This document shows, one piece after another, positions 36,581 through 46,210 of a stretch of DNA of 64,000 nucleotides (its first letter is position 1; each line of letters starts with the position of its first letter). The translations under genes were made by a program, and so were the position numbers. The notes under the pieces are model-generated. The model saw only the letters and a program-made list of their open reading frames with translations, did no database searches and was not told the DNA's origin. Origin of the DNA: Williamsia maris (GTDB lineage Bacteria; Actinomycetota; Actinomycetes; Mycobacteriales; Mycobacteriaceae); NCBI RefSeq assembly GCF_024171815.1, contig NZ_JAMTCJ010000001.1, positions 434,001 to 498,000 of the forward strand, written 5' to 3'.

Positions 36581-37446
36581 CAGCCGGAGAACCTGAAGCC
36601 GACGTCGGAACCCCAGAAGATCAGCGTGAGAAGCATGTCGAGCACCACGATGATGACGAAGCTGTTCTTGATCGCACGCCCCGAGGCGACCCCGACCCCC
36701 TCGGGACCACCGCTGGCGTAGAAGCCCTGATAGCAGTGGATGAGAATGACCGCGACCACGAAGATCACGGCCTTGATCATCGAGAACAGCATGTCGACCG
36801 GGGCGAGGAACGCGTTGAAGTAGTGGTAGTAGGTGCCCGACGACTGACCGTTGACGGTGTTGACGACGAACGCGCACGACAGGTAGCTGAGGATCAGCGT
36901 GATCAGGAAGAGCGGGATGATCGTGACGATCCCCGCGATCACCCGGGTGCTGACGACGAACGGGATGGGCCGGATCGCCTGCGCCTCCAACGCGTCGATC
37001 TCCTCGGAGATCCGCATCGACCCGATCTCGGCGGTCATGCGACACCCGGCCTGCGCGGCGAATCCGATGGCCACCACGATCGGTCCCAGCTCACGGGTGT
37101 TGACGTAGGCCGACAGGAACCCGGTCAACGGACCGATGCCGAACAGCTTCAACGTCGCGAACGACTCGATGCCGATGGATCCGCCCACCGACAGCCCCAG
37201 CACCACCAGTACGACGACCGATCCGCCGCCCACGATCAGCCCACCCGATCCCCACATGAGATCGGAGAGCACCGCGCCGGTCTGCCTGCGGTAGACGCGC
37301 AGCGCGTGCGGGATCGATCGCAGGACGTCGAAGACGAAGTGCACCTGATGGCCGATGCGTTCGACGGCCGACACCGGCACCTCGGCGGCGCGACCGAGAC
37401 TCGTCGTCCACCGGCGGGACCGGGCGTAGGTCTGCAGACCGACCAT
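36580..37446 (-). CDS. yrbEB: YrbEB (MlaE-type) permease of Mce transporter
   Basis: A 288-residue permease of the MlaE/YrbE family, one half of the heterodimeric membrane domain of the Mce ABC-type lipid importer. Features: RQTGAVLSDLMWGSGGLIVG, ARELGPI-type motif VNTRELGPIVVAIGFAAQAG and the MlaE core EIGSMRISEEIDALEAQAI, plus about five membrane segments. Starts and stops overlap yrbEA and mceA (TGATG). The ATPase (MceG) is not encoded in this window, as is usual. Confidence 0.94.
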   Translation of the reverse strand: MVGLQTYARSRRWTTSLGRAAEVPVSAVERIGHQVHFVFDVLRSIPHALRVYRRQTGAVLSDLMWGSGGLIVGGGSVVVLVVLGLSVGGSIGIESFATLKLFGIGPLTGFLSAYVNTRELGPIVVAIGFAAQAGCRMTAEIGSMRISEEIDALEAQAIRPIPFVVSTRVIAGIVTIIPLFLITLILSYLSCAFVVNTVNGQSSGTYYHYFNAFLAPVDMLFSMIKAVIFVVAVILIHCYQGFYASGGPEGVGVASGRAIKNSFVIIVVLDMLLTLIFWGSDVGFRFSG

Positions 37447-38279
37447 CAGCCCGCCCTGCCGACGAACATGGTGACGAGCTGGGTGACGACGAGGTTGAGC
37501 AGGAACGAGGCCACGACACCCAGGACCACAGCGGCGTTGACGGCGTCCGCGACACCGCGGGGTCCGCCGCGGGCCTCGAGCCCGCGCTGGCAGGCGATGG
37601 CGACGACCACGACACCGAACAGAATCGACTTGCCGACCGCGATGACCAGGTCGCCGACCCCGGCGAACTGGCCGAAGCCGCCCAGGTAGCTGCCGGGCGC
37701 ACCGCCCTGGAACGACACGTTGATGAAGTAGCCGGCGGTCACGCCGACGAAGATGATCTCGATGCACACCAGCGGTGCGACGAGGACGACCGCGAGCAGC
37801 CGGGGTGCCACCACCCGACGGGCCGGGTCGATGCCCATCGTGCGCATCGCGTCGATCTCGTCGCGCACGGTGCGGGCGCCGAGGTCGGCGGCGATCGCCG
37901 AACCGACCGCGCCACCGATGAGCAACGCCGAGGCGATGGGTGCGCCCTGCTGCAGGATGCCGAGCGCGCCGGCCGCGCCCGCCAACGACGAGGCGCCGAG
38001 CTGCTGGGTGAGGCTGCCGACCTGGACCGAGAGGATGACACCGAACGGGATCGCGACCAGCACCGCCGGAATGCCCGCGACACCTGAGAAGAAGATGGTC
38101 TGGGACAGGGTCTCGCGCCAGGGATGTCGCAGCGTGACGATGTCGCGGACCAGGTGGACCAGGGACGTGACGGTCAGCTCGATGAGTCGGCCCAGCGTCG
38201 CGATCGACGACACCACCGCGTCGAGCGTCCGAGCGAGCGTCGACGATCCGCGTGTGGAGACACCCACCGATCCCGCCAT
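37446..38279 (-). CDS. yrbEA: YrbEA (MlaE-type) permease of Mce transporter
   Basis: A 277-residue permease starting at the ATG at 38279 (MAGSVGVSTRGSSTLARTLD); the frame stays open far upstream but there it is antisense to the CoA-transferase gene. MlaE motifs: IPFGVILSVQVGSLTQQLGA, and GARTVRDEIDAMRTMGIDPA, the EIDAM coupling-helix region that contacts the ATPase. First gene of the nine-gene mce unit; the 204-bp divergent gap to the CoA-transferase gene should hold its promoter. Confidence 0.94.
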   Translation of the reverse strand: MAGSVGVSTRGSSTLARTLDAVVSSIATLGRLIELTVTSLVHLVRDIVTLRHPWRETLSQTIFFSGVAGIPAVLVAIPFGVILSVQVGSLTQQLGASSLAGAAGALGILQQGAPIASALLIGGAVGSAIAADLGARTVRDEIDAMRTMGIDPARRVVAPRLLAVVLVAPLVCIEIIFVGVTAGYFINVSFQGGAPGSYLGGFGQFAGVGDLVIAVGKSILFGVVVVAIACQRGLEARGGPRGVADAVNAAVVLGVVASFLLNLVVTQLVTMFVGRAG

Positions 38280-38337
38280 CACACCGCTTTCTTGATGCTG
38301 CCCGCGCCTGCTCGCGACACCTCTGTCGCCATGATCG

Positions 38338-38366
38338 AGGTCACTGTAATGGCTCAGATGTGACCT
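38338..38366. promoter_or_regulatory. Inverted repeat in the mce/CoA-transferase divergent gap
   Basis: AGGTCAC (38338-38344) and GTGACCT (38360-38366) are perfect 7-bp arms 15 bp apart, in the gap between yrbEA (minus) and the CoA-transferase gene (plus). The gap also serves, two genes away, a TetR regulator. Size and position suit a TetR- or GntR/FadR-type operator controlling both directions. The binder is inferred. Confidence 0.5.
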
Positions 38367-38483
38367 GTGACGCTTTTGGCCGGGAACACTGGACGTCTGA
38401 CCGTCTGCATCGGATTCGATGGTGACGACACCCCAACGGCGCGTGCGAGGAGACCTCGGGCACGGCGGTGGCACCCTTGCACC

Positions 38484-39725
38484 ATGACCGATGCCGCACC
38501 CCACGACCCGACGTCGACACCCGCACCGACCGGAGCTCTCGACGGCATCCGGGTGCTGGAACTGGGCAGTCTGATCGCCGGCCCGTTCGGAGCCCGACTG
38601 CTCGGCGACATGGGCGCCGACGTCATCAAGATCGAGGCGCCGGGCCGGCCCGACCCGCTGCGGACCTGGGGACAGGCCGAGCGGGACGGCCACCGGTTCC
38701 TGTGGACGGTCTACGCGCGCAACAAGCGTGCGGTGACGTTGAACCTGCGCGACCCGCGGGGTCGGGAGCTGTTCCTCGAACTCGTCGACACCGCCGACAT
38801 CATCGTCGAGAACTTCCGGCCGGGCACCCTCGAGAAGCTGGACCTCGGGTACGAGACGCTGCGCGATCGGAACCGCGGGATCATCCTGGTCCGGGTCTCG
38901 GGATACGGCCAGACCGGACCCGACGCGACCAAGGCCGGTTACGCGTCGGTCGCCGAGGCGGTCAGCGGACTCCGCCACCTCAACGGATATCCCGACCAAC
39001 CGCCACCGCGGTTGGCGCTCTCGCTCGGCGACACCCTGGCGGGCATGTTCGCCGCCCAGGGCGCCCTGGCCGCGTTGTACCGACGCAGCGTCACCGGCGA
39101 GGGGCAGGTCGTCGACACCGCTCTCAACGAGGCGTGCGTCGCCATCCAGGAGTCGACCATCCCCGACTACGACATGGGCGGCGTCGTGCGGGGGCCGTCG
39201 GGCACCCGGTTGGCGGGCATCGCACCGTCCAACATCTACCCGACCGTCGACGGATCGATGGTCGTGATCGGCGCCAATCAGGACACCGTGTTCGGCCGAC
39301 TCTGCGCCGTGATGGGTCGCCCCGAGCTCGCGACCGATCCCCGCTACGCCACTCACGGCGCACGCGGGGACAACCAGGACGAGCTCGACGACCTCATCGC
39401 CGACTGGACCCGAACCCGCGACCGTGACGAACTGATCGCGGACCTGTCCGCGGCGGGTGTGGTGGTCGGGCCGATCAACACCGTCGCCGAGATGATCACC
39501 GATCCCCAGCTCATCGCCCGCGGCATGATCGTCGACCACCACGACGAGCGCATCGGCGGACCGGTCAAGGGGCCCGGCATCGTGCCCCTGATGTGCGGCA
39601 CCCCGGGCTCGGTCCGCAGCGCGGGACCCGCCGTACCCGGTCAGCACAACCACGAGATCTACACCGATCTCCTCGGCCACGACGCCGGGTCGACGGAGCA
39701 GCTCCGTCGCGACGGAGTGGTCTGA
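38484..39725 (+). CDS. Family III CoA-transferase (CaiB/BaiF type)
   Basis: A 413-residue CoA-transferase from the ATG at 38484. The family hallmarks are present: GIRVLELGSLIAGPFGARLL, GDMGADVIKIEAPGRPDPLR, YARNKRAVTLNLRDPRGREL, DTADIIVENFRPGTLEKLDL (with the catalytic-Asp region of the class), and TGPDATKAGYASVAEAVSGL. Such enzymes move CoA between carboxylic acids (carnitine, succinate, steroid acids and others); the substrate is not clear. Divergent from the mce lipid importer and next to a TetR regulator, so it may act on the imported compound. Confidence 0.93.
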   Translation: MTDAAPHDPTSTPAPTGALDGIRVLELGSLIAGPFGARLLGDMGADVIKIEAPGRPDPLRTWGQAERDGHRFLWTVYARNKRAVTLNLRDPRGRELFLELVDTADIIVENFRPGTLEKLDLGYETLRDRNRGIILVRVSGYGQTGPDATKAGYASVAEAVSGLRHLNGYPDQPPPRLALSLGDTLAGMFAAQGALAALYRRSVTGEGQVVDTALNEACVAIQESTIPDYDMGGVVRGPSGTRLAGIAPSNIYPTVDGSMVVIGANQDTVFGRLCAVMGRPELATDPRYATHGARGDNQDELDDLIADWTRTRDRDELIADLSAAGVVVGPINTVAEMITDPQLIARGMIVDHHDERIGGPVKGPGIVPLMCGTPGSVRSAGPAVPGQHNHEIYTDLLGHDAGSTEQLRRDGVV

Positions 39726-39800
39726 GCCGCGCCGCGGCTCGCGCATGTGCAAAGCTGATACGCGCGTCAGTGATCAGTCGGAGCAGGGTCGGGAGGTGCG

Positions 39801-40487
39801 GTGGTGGGAGCGGAGAACACATCGGCGGACACCCCGGCAGGTACGGCCGCGTCCGTCGTCACCACCCCGTCGACCATCGCGACCCCGAAGGGCCGGCGAA
39901 CGGAGAAGGCGTTCCTGGAGGCGGCCCGTACGGTGTTCGCGGACAAGGGATTCCTCAACGCCAAGATCTCCGACATCGCCGAGACGGCCGGGCGGTCGAC
40001 GGGATCGTTCTACAACTACTACGACAACAAACAGCAGCTGCTCGAGGCACTGCTCGACGATTTCACCGCGCAGATCCTGGAACGGACCCGCCGCAACCTG
40101 ACCCCGGACCCGGGCAGCAACATCGAGCAGGCCGTGCGTGCGTACTGGGCCACCTACCGGGACTACCTGCCGGAGATGATCGGCGCGTTCCAGCTGTCGA
40201 TGACCGACCGACAGTTCGCCCAGTGGTGGCGCAACCGGCGGCAGGACGGCATCCGCGCGGTCAACGACGTGTTCCGATCGGTCGAACGCAGCGGCGTCGA
40301 CATCGGCCTGGACAAGAACCTGTTCGCGTCGGCGATCGTGTCGATGCTCGAATCGTTCTGCTGGACATGGTTCGTCGCGGGCAAGGACGAGAACGTCGTC
40401 GGCCGCGACGACGAGGCGGCGATCATCACGCTCACCGAGATCTGGCGGCGCGGACTGTCCACGTCCGCCCCGTCCATCACGCGCTGA
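39801..40487 (+). CDS. TetR-family transcriptional regulator
   Basis: A 228-residue regulator with a ~28-residue Thr/Ala-rich N-terminal extension, then the TetR DNA-binding domain (~30-80: EKAFLEAARTVFADKGFLNA, helix-turn-helix KISDIAETAGRSTGSFYNYY). A ligand-binding helical domain follows, with aromatic-rich segments (FAQWWRNRRQDG, ESFCWTWFVAGKDE). It lies 75 bp after the CoA-transferase gene on the same strand. Likely targets are its own operon and the divergent mce genes via the inverted repeat at 38338-38366; the effector is probably a CoA ester or lipid (inferred). Confidence 0.92.
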   Translation: MVGAENTSADTPAGTAASVVTTPSTIATPKGRRTEKAFLEAARTVFADKGFLNAKISDIAETAGRSTGSFYNYYDNKQQLLEALLDDFTAQILERTRRNLTPDPGSNIEQAVRAYWATYRDYLPEMIGAFQLSMTDRQFAQWWRNRRQDGIRAVNDVFRSVERSGVDIGLDKNLFASAIVSMLESFCWTWFVAGKDENVVGRDDEAAIITLTEIWRRGLSTSAPSITR

Positions 40488-40685
40488 CCAATTCTCGATC
40501 GACAATTCGCAGTTCAATTATCGAAATCAGTTCCGCACAAGCCTGTTTCGTGAGCTACGCGTAGCAAATGACCCATTGGACAAACGCAATCGCGTTTTGC
40601 ACAATGCACGCAGGGGAAGATCGTCAGCCGTCCGGCTGACCGATACAGGGGGCGGTTCATGTCGCCCCCGAGGGGGAATTCGTGC

Positions 40686-43600
40686 ATGCACGACACCGTG
40701 GTCTCGCGTGCCGCATCGCGGTCACACCGTCCGATCGCTGAGCTGCCTCCGCAGCAGCTCGGCACCGACGAAACATACACGCCCACAGACGATTCTGACA
40801 GCGAGACCGTTGTCGGGACGCGTGCGACGGCGTCCGGTGGTCCGTACCGACCACTGACACCGTACCTGCGCAGCGACGCCGAGCTGTTCTCCGGCCGCAC
40901 CGAGCTCTGGCGGCGTCTGCACGTGCGTGCGATCCCCGGCAACGGGCCGGTCACGGTGCTGGGCCCGTGCGGCTCGGGCAAGACCTCGCTGCTGCACGCG
41001 GGTCTGATCCCCGCGGTGGAGCGGATGGGATTGCGCCTCAACGACACCCGCGTCCCGGCCGTCGTCGCCACGATGACCCCCGGACCGACTCCACTGGCTG
41101 CCCTGGCCGACACGTTCGGCGCCGACCCGGAACTGCTCGACGCCGAACCGGACGCGTGGGTCGACGCCGTCGCCGGACGGGCCGACGCGGCCGGCCACGC
41201 ATCGCTGTTGGTGATCGACCAGGCCGAGGAACTGTTCACCCTGTGTGACCGCGCCACCCGGACGTCGTTCCTGCGCGTCGTCGACGCCCTCGCCGCCGAC
41301 AGCCGAATCGCCGTCGTACTGGGCCTGCAGGCCGAGTTCTACCCCGACGCCGCGGCCGATCCGGTGCTCGTCCGCACCCTCGAGGACCGCGCCGTCGTCG
41401 TGCGAATGATGATCGAGGACGAGATCGTCGACGCGATCGAACTCCCTGCCCGCATCCGCGGTGCCACAGTCGAATCCGGTCTCGCCGCCGAGATCGCCCA
41501 CGACCTGTCGAGGGTCGAGTCGACCACACCGCCGCTGATAGCGCTGGGTGTCCTCATGGACCACCTGTGGCGCACGCGGGGCGACTCCGGGGTCACCCGC
41601 CAGGCCTACCGCGCCTCGGATCCGGTCGCCGACATCGTCGGGGTCGCGGCCGACCGTGCCATCAGCCGGCTCTCGGCCACCGACCGCGTCACCGCGCGTC
41701 TCGTCCTGCTCGCGACCGTGCGGTTCACCGAGGCGGGCCACCTCGTCGGCACCGGCGTCACCGCGGCAGGTCTGGAATCGGTGCTGTCGGCGAGACCGCG
41801 GACCGGTCGGGTCCTGGCCCATCTCGTCGACGCCGGCGTCCTCACCGTGGACACGAACGGTGGGGTGCGGCTCGCCCACGAATCCCTGGTCGGGGCTTGG
41901 CCGCGGCTCGCCGGCTGGATCGACGAGCGACGCACCGACGCGCCGGTTCTCGCGGCACTGCAGACCGACGCCGCGGGGTGGGAGGCCGACCACCGTCCGG
42001 ATTCGTCGCTCTACGGCGGCGACCGCCTCCGTGCGGCGACCCGCGCGGTGCAGGAGATCGACTCGCTCTCCCCCGACGCCGCGTACTTCCTGTCCCGATC
42101 GCGGGAACGCGCCGCGCTGCGCACATCACGTCGTCGCGTCCTGCTCGGTCTGCTCGTCATCGTCGCGGTCGTCGCCTCGGTGCTGGCGATCACGCAGTTC
42201 GTGCGGGGCGGCGACGCCTCCACCGGGCGCGACGCCGCCCGACTCGACGCGACCCTGGCTCGGGTCGCCGCGACGACGGTCACCGACCCCTCCGCGGCCG
42301 CCACCCTGGCCCTCGCGGCCTACCGCGAGGCACCACAGGATCCGCGGACCCGGTCCGCCCTCCTGGCCACGCAGTCCTCCCCCGTCGCACGGACCATCGG
42401 CACCCCGGACCCGTCGGTCGCGGTCGCCGCATCCGGCGACGGCCGTCGCGTCGCACTCACCGGCGCCGACGGCGTCGTACGCATCCTGTCCACCGCGACT
42501 CCGACCGGGCAGGATCCCACCCCGGCGGCGGTCACCGTGCCTGCACCGTCCACCCCGGTCGTGGGTGCATCGGCCGCGCTCAACGCCGACGGCTCCGTGC
42601 TCGCGCGACGTGGTGAGACCGGGTCGCTCGAGTTGTGGCGTATCGCCGGCAACACGCCCACCCGCGTCTCGACCATCGCTCAGACGGCCACCGATCGCGC
42701 GTCCGGACCGCAGACGGTGTCGTTCTCCGCCGTGCGCCCGTGGCTGGCCGCGACCGACGCCACCGGAACGGTGCGCATCTGGGACGTCTCCGACGCCGCC
42801 GCGCCCGCCGTCGTCGGTACCGTCGCCGGAGCACCGACCACCGTCCTGGCCTGGAACCCGCGACGTCCGCAACTGCTCGCCGGGTCCGCGCAGGGCGCCA
42901 CCCTCTGGGACCTCACCGACCCGAGCGCACCTCGATCGGTGTCGAGCGTCGACACCGCAGGACGCGTCGACTCCATCGCCCTCGACGCCGACGGACGGCG
43001 CGTCGCCGTCGGCGACACCAGCGGCAGCGCAGCGTTGTTCGACCTCGGCGCCAACGGTCTTCTCGCCCGCGGACCGGGCGTGGCGGCCTCATCCGGCGGC
43101 GTCGAGTCCCTGTCGTTCGCGCCCGGCGGCACCCGGCTGGCGCTCACATCGGCCGACGGCACCGCGCAGGTCTGGGACGTCACCCACCCCGATGCGCCCC
43201 GCCGCGCGCTGCCCGCGCTGCGCTCGCAGACCTCGGCGCTCGCGTCGACGGTGTTCACCGACGAATCGACCCTCATCAGCGCGGGAACGTCCGCGCCGAT
43301 TGCGTGGTCACTACCGACCGGCCTGCTCGACGGCGGCTTCGGTGGGGCGCTGCCGCCGGCGTGCTCGGTGACGCGCAACGCCTGCGTGACCTCGTTCGCC
43401 CGCGGGCCGGTGCAGGTGTGGGACGCGTCCGATCCCACGGCACCGCGCGCCATCGCCGCCATCGACGGTCCCGGACACTTCAACGGCGCCACCATGAGCC
43501 CCGACGGGCTGTGGATGATGACCTCGGACAGCAGGCATCTCGCCCAGCTGTGGGATGTGCGCGACATCCGGAAGCCGGTCGCCGTGGGGGCACCGCTCGC

Positions 43601-44267
43601 GCTCGGACGCGAGGACGTCGACCACATGGTCTTCAGCCCGTCGTCATCACAGCTGGCCACCAGCACCGCAGGCGGGACCCAGGTGCAGATCTGGGACGTC
43701 AGCCTCCGCGGACTCGCACCCCTGGCCACCGTCGGACTCGGCGGTGTCGATGTCGATGCCGTTGCGTTCGGGGCGGATTCGGGCTCGATCGCACTCGGCG
43801 GTGCCGACGGCGCGGTGCGTCGCTGGGCGGTGTCGCAGACCGGTGCCTCGCCGGTGTCCGGGGTGTTCGCCACCCGCGGGCCGGTCACGGCGATCACCGC
43901 CGCCGGGACCACGTTCCTCGCCGGCGACGCCACCGGGAGCCTCACCCGGTGGGATGAGCGGTCCGGCAGGCAGATCGGCGCGGGGGTCGTCGTCGGTTCG
44001 AGCGCGATCACCTCGATCGCGACCACGGGCGCGAGCACAGTCGTGGCCGGTGCCGACGGGCGACTGCACCGCCTCGACGCCGACGGCACGGTCCTCGACG
44101 CGGGCAGCCTCTTCGGTCCGAACGACAAGGGCGACAGTGCGATCACCACGATCACACCGACCACCGTCGTCGCATCGGGTGCCACCGGGCGTCAACAGTT
44201 CTGGACGATCGACCCGACAACGGTCGCGCGGCAGATCTGTGCGCGCACGGCCGCCGGTAACTGCTGA
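40686..44267 (+). CDS. STAND-type NTPase with membrane helix and WD40-like propeller
   Basis: A 1193-residue protein starting at the ATG at 40686 behind GAGGGGG (an upstream ATG at 40659 would add nine residues). The NTPase domain (~60-400) follows a YLRSDAELFSGRTELWRRL entry motif. It has Walker A GPCGSGKTSLL (~93), Walker B-like LLVIDQAEELFTL (~175) and a winged-helix end LVDAGVLTVDTNGGVRLAHE, typical of novel STAND NTPases. A membrane helix lies at ~482-503 (VLLGLLVIVAVVASVLAITQ). Residues ~560-1185 are repeats with VRIWDV/AQVWDV/VQIWDV endings, a WD40-type beta-propeller outside the membrane. Probably an ATP-switch sensor; partner and signal unknown. Flanked by a TetR gene and metN with no shared operon evident. 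Confidence 0.88.
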   Translation: MHDTVVSRAASRSHRPIAELPPQQLGTDETYTPTDDSDSETVVGTRATASGGPYRPLTPYLRSDAELFSGRTELWRRLHVRAIPGNGPVTVLGPCGSGKTSLLHAGLIPAVERMGLRLNDTRVPAVVATMTPGPTPLAALADTFGADPELLDAEPDAWVDAVAGRADAAGHASLLVIDQAEELFTLCDRATRTSFLRVVDALAADSRIAVVLGLQAEFYPDAAADPVLVRTLEDRAVVVRMMIEDEIVDAIELPARIRGATVESGLAAEIAHDLSRVESTTPPLIALGVLMDHLWRTRGDSGVTRQAYRASDPVADIVGVAADRAISRLSATDRVTARLVLLATVRFTEAGHLVGTGVTAAGLESVLSARPRTGRVLAHLVDAGVLTVDTNGGVRLAHESLVGAWPRLAGWIDERRTDAPVLAALQTDAAGWEADHRPDSSLYGGDRLRAATRAVQEIDSLSPDAAYFLSRSRERAALRTSRRRVLLGLLVIVAVVASVLAITQFVRGGDASTGRDAARLDATLARVAATTVTDPSAAATLALAAYREAPQDPRTRSALLATQSSPVARTIGTPDPSVAVAASGDGRRVALTGADGVVRILSTATPTGQDPTPAAVTVPAPSTPVVGASAALNADGSVLARRGETGSLELWRIAGNTPTRVSTIAQTATDRASGPQTVSFSAVRPWLAATDATGTVRIWDVSDAAAPAVVGTVAGAPTTVLAWNPRRPQLLAGSAQGATLWDLTDPSAPRSVSSVDTAGRVDSIALDADGRRVAVGDTSGSAALFDLGANGLLARGPGVAASSGGVESLSFAPGGTRLALTSADGTAQVWDVTHPDAPRRALPALRSQTSALASTVFTDESTLISAGTSAPIAWSLPTGLLDGGFGGALPPACSVTRNACVTSFARGPVQVWDASDPTAPRAIAAIDGPGHFNGATMSPDGLWMMTSDSRHLAQLWDVRDIRKPVAVGAPLALGREDVDHMVFSPSSSQLATSTAGGTQVQIWDVSLRGLAPLATVGLGGVDVDAVAFGADSGSIALGGADGAVRRWAVSQTGASPVSGVFATRGPVTAITAAGTTFLAGDATGSLTRWDERSGRQIGAGVVVGSSAITSIATTGASTVVAGADGRLHRLDADGTVLDAGSLFGPNDKGDSAITTITPTTVVASGATGRQQFWTIDPTTVARQICARTAAGNC

Positions 44268-44347
44268 TAGCACCCCGGTGAGCGATCACCGCATCCCAGA
44301 ATCACGCTGACCCCAACAGTGGTCGACATCGGGGGAGATCCGGTTCG

Positions 44348-45400
44348 ATGAGCTGCGCGCCAGAATCGCTGGCACGCTGGGGAAACGGACAACCGGTGAT
44401 CGAAGTTCTTGAGCTAGGCAAAACATACACGTCGGGTGGGGTGACCACAACAGTCCTGTCCGACGTCGACTTCCGGGTCGAGGCAGGCGAGATATTCGCC
44501 ATCGTCGGTCCGTCGGGTGCGGGCAAGAGCACCCTCGCCCAGTGCATCAACCTGCTCGAGCGTCCGACCTCGGGGAACGTGATCGTCAACGGCAAGAACC
44601 TCACTCAGCTCGGTTCCCGGGACCTGCGCGCCGCGCGGCGCTCGATCGGCACCGTCTTCCAGTCGTCGAGCCTGCTCTCGCGCCGGACCGCCGCGCAGAA
44701 CGTCGCGCTGCCGTTGAACTACCTCGGCGTCACCTCCACCGCCACCCGTGAGCGGGTCGCCGAGCTGCTCGACCGTGTGGGGCTCACCGACCTGGCCGAC
44801 CGGTATCCCCATCAGCTCTCCGGCGGACAGCGTCAGCGGGTCGGGATCGCCCGTGCGCTCGCGCTACGACCATCGGTGTTGCTCTCCGACGAGGCCACCT
44901 CCGGACTCGACCCCGAGGCGACCGACTCGTTCCTGCGCCTGCTGACCGAACTGCGCGACGAGCTGTCGCTCGCCGTCGTGTTCATCACCCACGAGATGGA
45001 CACCATCGTCAAGGTCGCCGACAGCGTCGCCCGACTCGACAACGGTCGTATCGACGAGAAGGGCTCCCTCGTCGACCTCCTCCTCGACGACACGTCCCGG
45101 CTCGGCCGGTCGCTGCGCCCGCGCGGTGCCAGCGCCGCCGCCGCGGTCGGTCAGGCCACGTTCGAGGTGGTCTACCGCTCCGCGTCGGTCCCGTCGGACT
45201 GGATCTCTCGCATCGGCACCGACATCGGTGCTCCCCTGGCCGTGCTCAGCGCGAACGTGCAGGCCGTCGACGGCATCTCGGTCGGCGAGGTCGTGATCTC
45301 CGTGGACTCGGCGCACGCGAACGCGTTCACCGCGGCGGCGGCGACGCTGGGCCTGACCACCCGCGCGAACTCCGCCTCGGGTCAGGAGGTCGCGGCATGA
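44348..45400 (+). CDS. metN: MetN, methionine ABC-transporter ATPase
   Basis: A 350-residue ATPase. Walker A GPSGAGKST (~54-62), Q-loop FQSSSLL, signature LSGGQRQRVG (~157), Walker B VLLSDEATSGLDP, H-loop VFITHEMD. The C-terminal ~75 residues form the NIL/ACT-like domain by which methionine inhibits transport (FEVVYRSASVPSDWISRIGT). GGGGGAGA precedes the ATG at 44348; a GTG at 44396 that begins directly at IEVLELGKTY would drop 16 residues. Followed, with overlap, by metI. Confidence 0.94.
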   Translation: MSCAPESLARWGNGQPVIEVLELGKTYTSGGVTTTVLSDVDFRVEAGEIFAIVGPSGAGKSTLAQCINLLERPTSGNVIVNGKNLTQLGSRDLRAARRSIGTVFQSSSLLSRRTAAQNVALPLNYLGVTSTATRERVAELLDRVGLTDLADRYPHQLSGGQRQRVGIARALALRPSVLLSDEATSGLDPEATDSFLRLLTELRDELSLAVVFITHEMDTIVKVADSVARLDNGRIDEKGSLVDLLLDDTSRLGRSLRPRGASAAAAVGQATFEVVYRSASVPSDWISRIGTDIGAPLAVLSANVQAVDGISVGEVVISVDSAHANAFTAAAATLGLTTRANSASGQEVAA

Positions 45401-46122
45401 GCAGCACCGCCACCCTGGCCGCGATCACCGTCCCGGTCGACGAGATCCCCGGGCTGCTGATCCCGGCGTTCCGTGACACCGTGACCATGGTCGGCATCGT
45501 GATGGTGATCGTCGCGGTGGTCGGCGTCCCGCTCGGCGGGGTCATCCACAACCTCGCCCCCGGTGGGCTGTTCGAGAACCGCGCGCTGCACACCCCGCTG
45601 TCGTGGATCATCAGCATCGGGCGGTCGCTGCCGTTCCTGGTGCTGATGACGTCGATCATCCCGTTCACCCGATTGATCACCGGGACCAACATCGGCATCC
45701 CGGCCGCGGTGGTCCCGATGTCGATCGCGGGCATCGCGTTCTTCACCCGCATCGTGGAGAACTCGCTGCGGTCGGTGCCGGCGTCGGTGATCGACGTCGC
45801 CCGCGCGTCCGGCGGATCGACCACCCAGATCGTGATCACCGCCCAACTGCGCGAAGCACTTCCGAGTCTCATCGGCGGGCTGACCATCAACACCATTGCG
45901 ATGATCGAGTACTCCGCCATCGCCGGGACCATCGGCGCCGGCGGACTCGGCTACATCGCCGTCACCTACGGATACCAGCGCTTCGACCACCAGGTGATGA
46001 TCGCGACGATCATCACCCTCGTGATCACCGTCGCGTTGATCCAGATCGTCGGTGACGCCCTCGTCCGCTACCTCACACCGGAGCAGTCCGTGCGCTCGAC
46101 GCGCACCAAAGCGCGCGCCTGA
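45397..46122 (+). CDS. metI: MetI, methionine ABC-transporter permease
   Basis: A 241-residue permease with five to six membrane segments, e.g. DTVTMVGIVMVIVAVVGVPL and GAGGLGYIAVTYGYQRFDHQ (the latter a MetI signature). The EAA-type coupling loop is ENSLRSVPASVIDVARASGG. The ATG overlaps the metN stop (ATGA). Moves methionine (D or L) with MetN and MetQ. Confidence 0.94.
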   Translation: MSSTATLAAITVPVDEIPGLLIPAFRDTVTMVGIVMVIVAVVGVPLGGVIHNLAPGGLFENRALHTPLSWIISIGRSLPFLVLMTSIIPFTRLITGTNIGIPAAVVPMSIAGIAFFTRIVENSLRSVPASVIDVARASGGSTTQIVITAQLREALPSLIGGLTINTIAMIEYSAIAGTIGAGGLGYIAVTYGYQRFDHQVMIATIITLVITVALIQIVGDALVRYLTPEQSVRSTRTKARA

Positions 46123-46210
46123 CTCCACCCGCCCCACCCGATCCGCTCGTCCCACATCGACGCGCGCGGCACATCCGTGCCCGGCGCACACCCGAGAAAG
46201 CTGAGAACCC

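Noticed and set aside
38280-39752. Long minus-strand open frame continuing upstream of yrbEA
   Set aside because: It is antisense to a well-supported CoA-transferase gene, and the Mce permease homology starts only at 38279.
40554-40597. Palindromes GCTACGCGTAGC and AAACGC-AATC-GCGTTT before the STAND gene
   Set aside because: Short and without a known binder; possible promoter features but not distinctive enough to annotate.
44268-44347. SAM riboswitch ahead of metN
   Set aside because: The ~80-base gap shows only a small CGGTGA/TCACCG hairpin and none of the conserved SAM-riboswitch cores.
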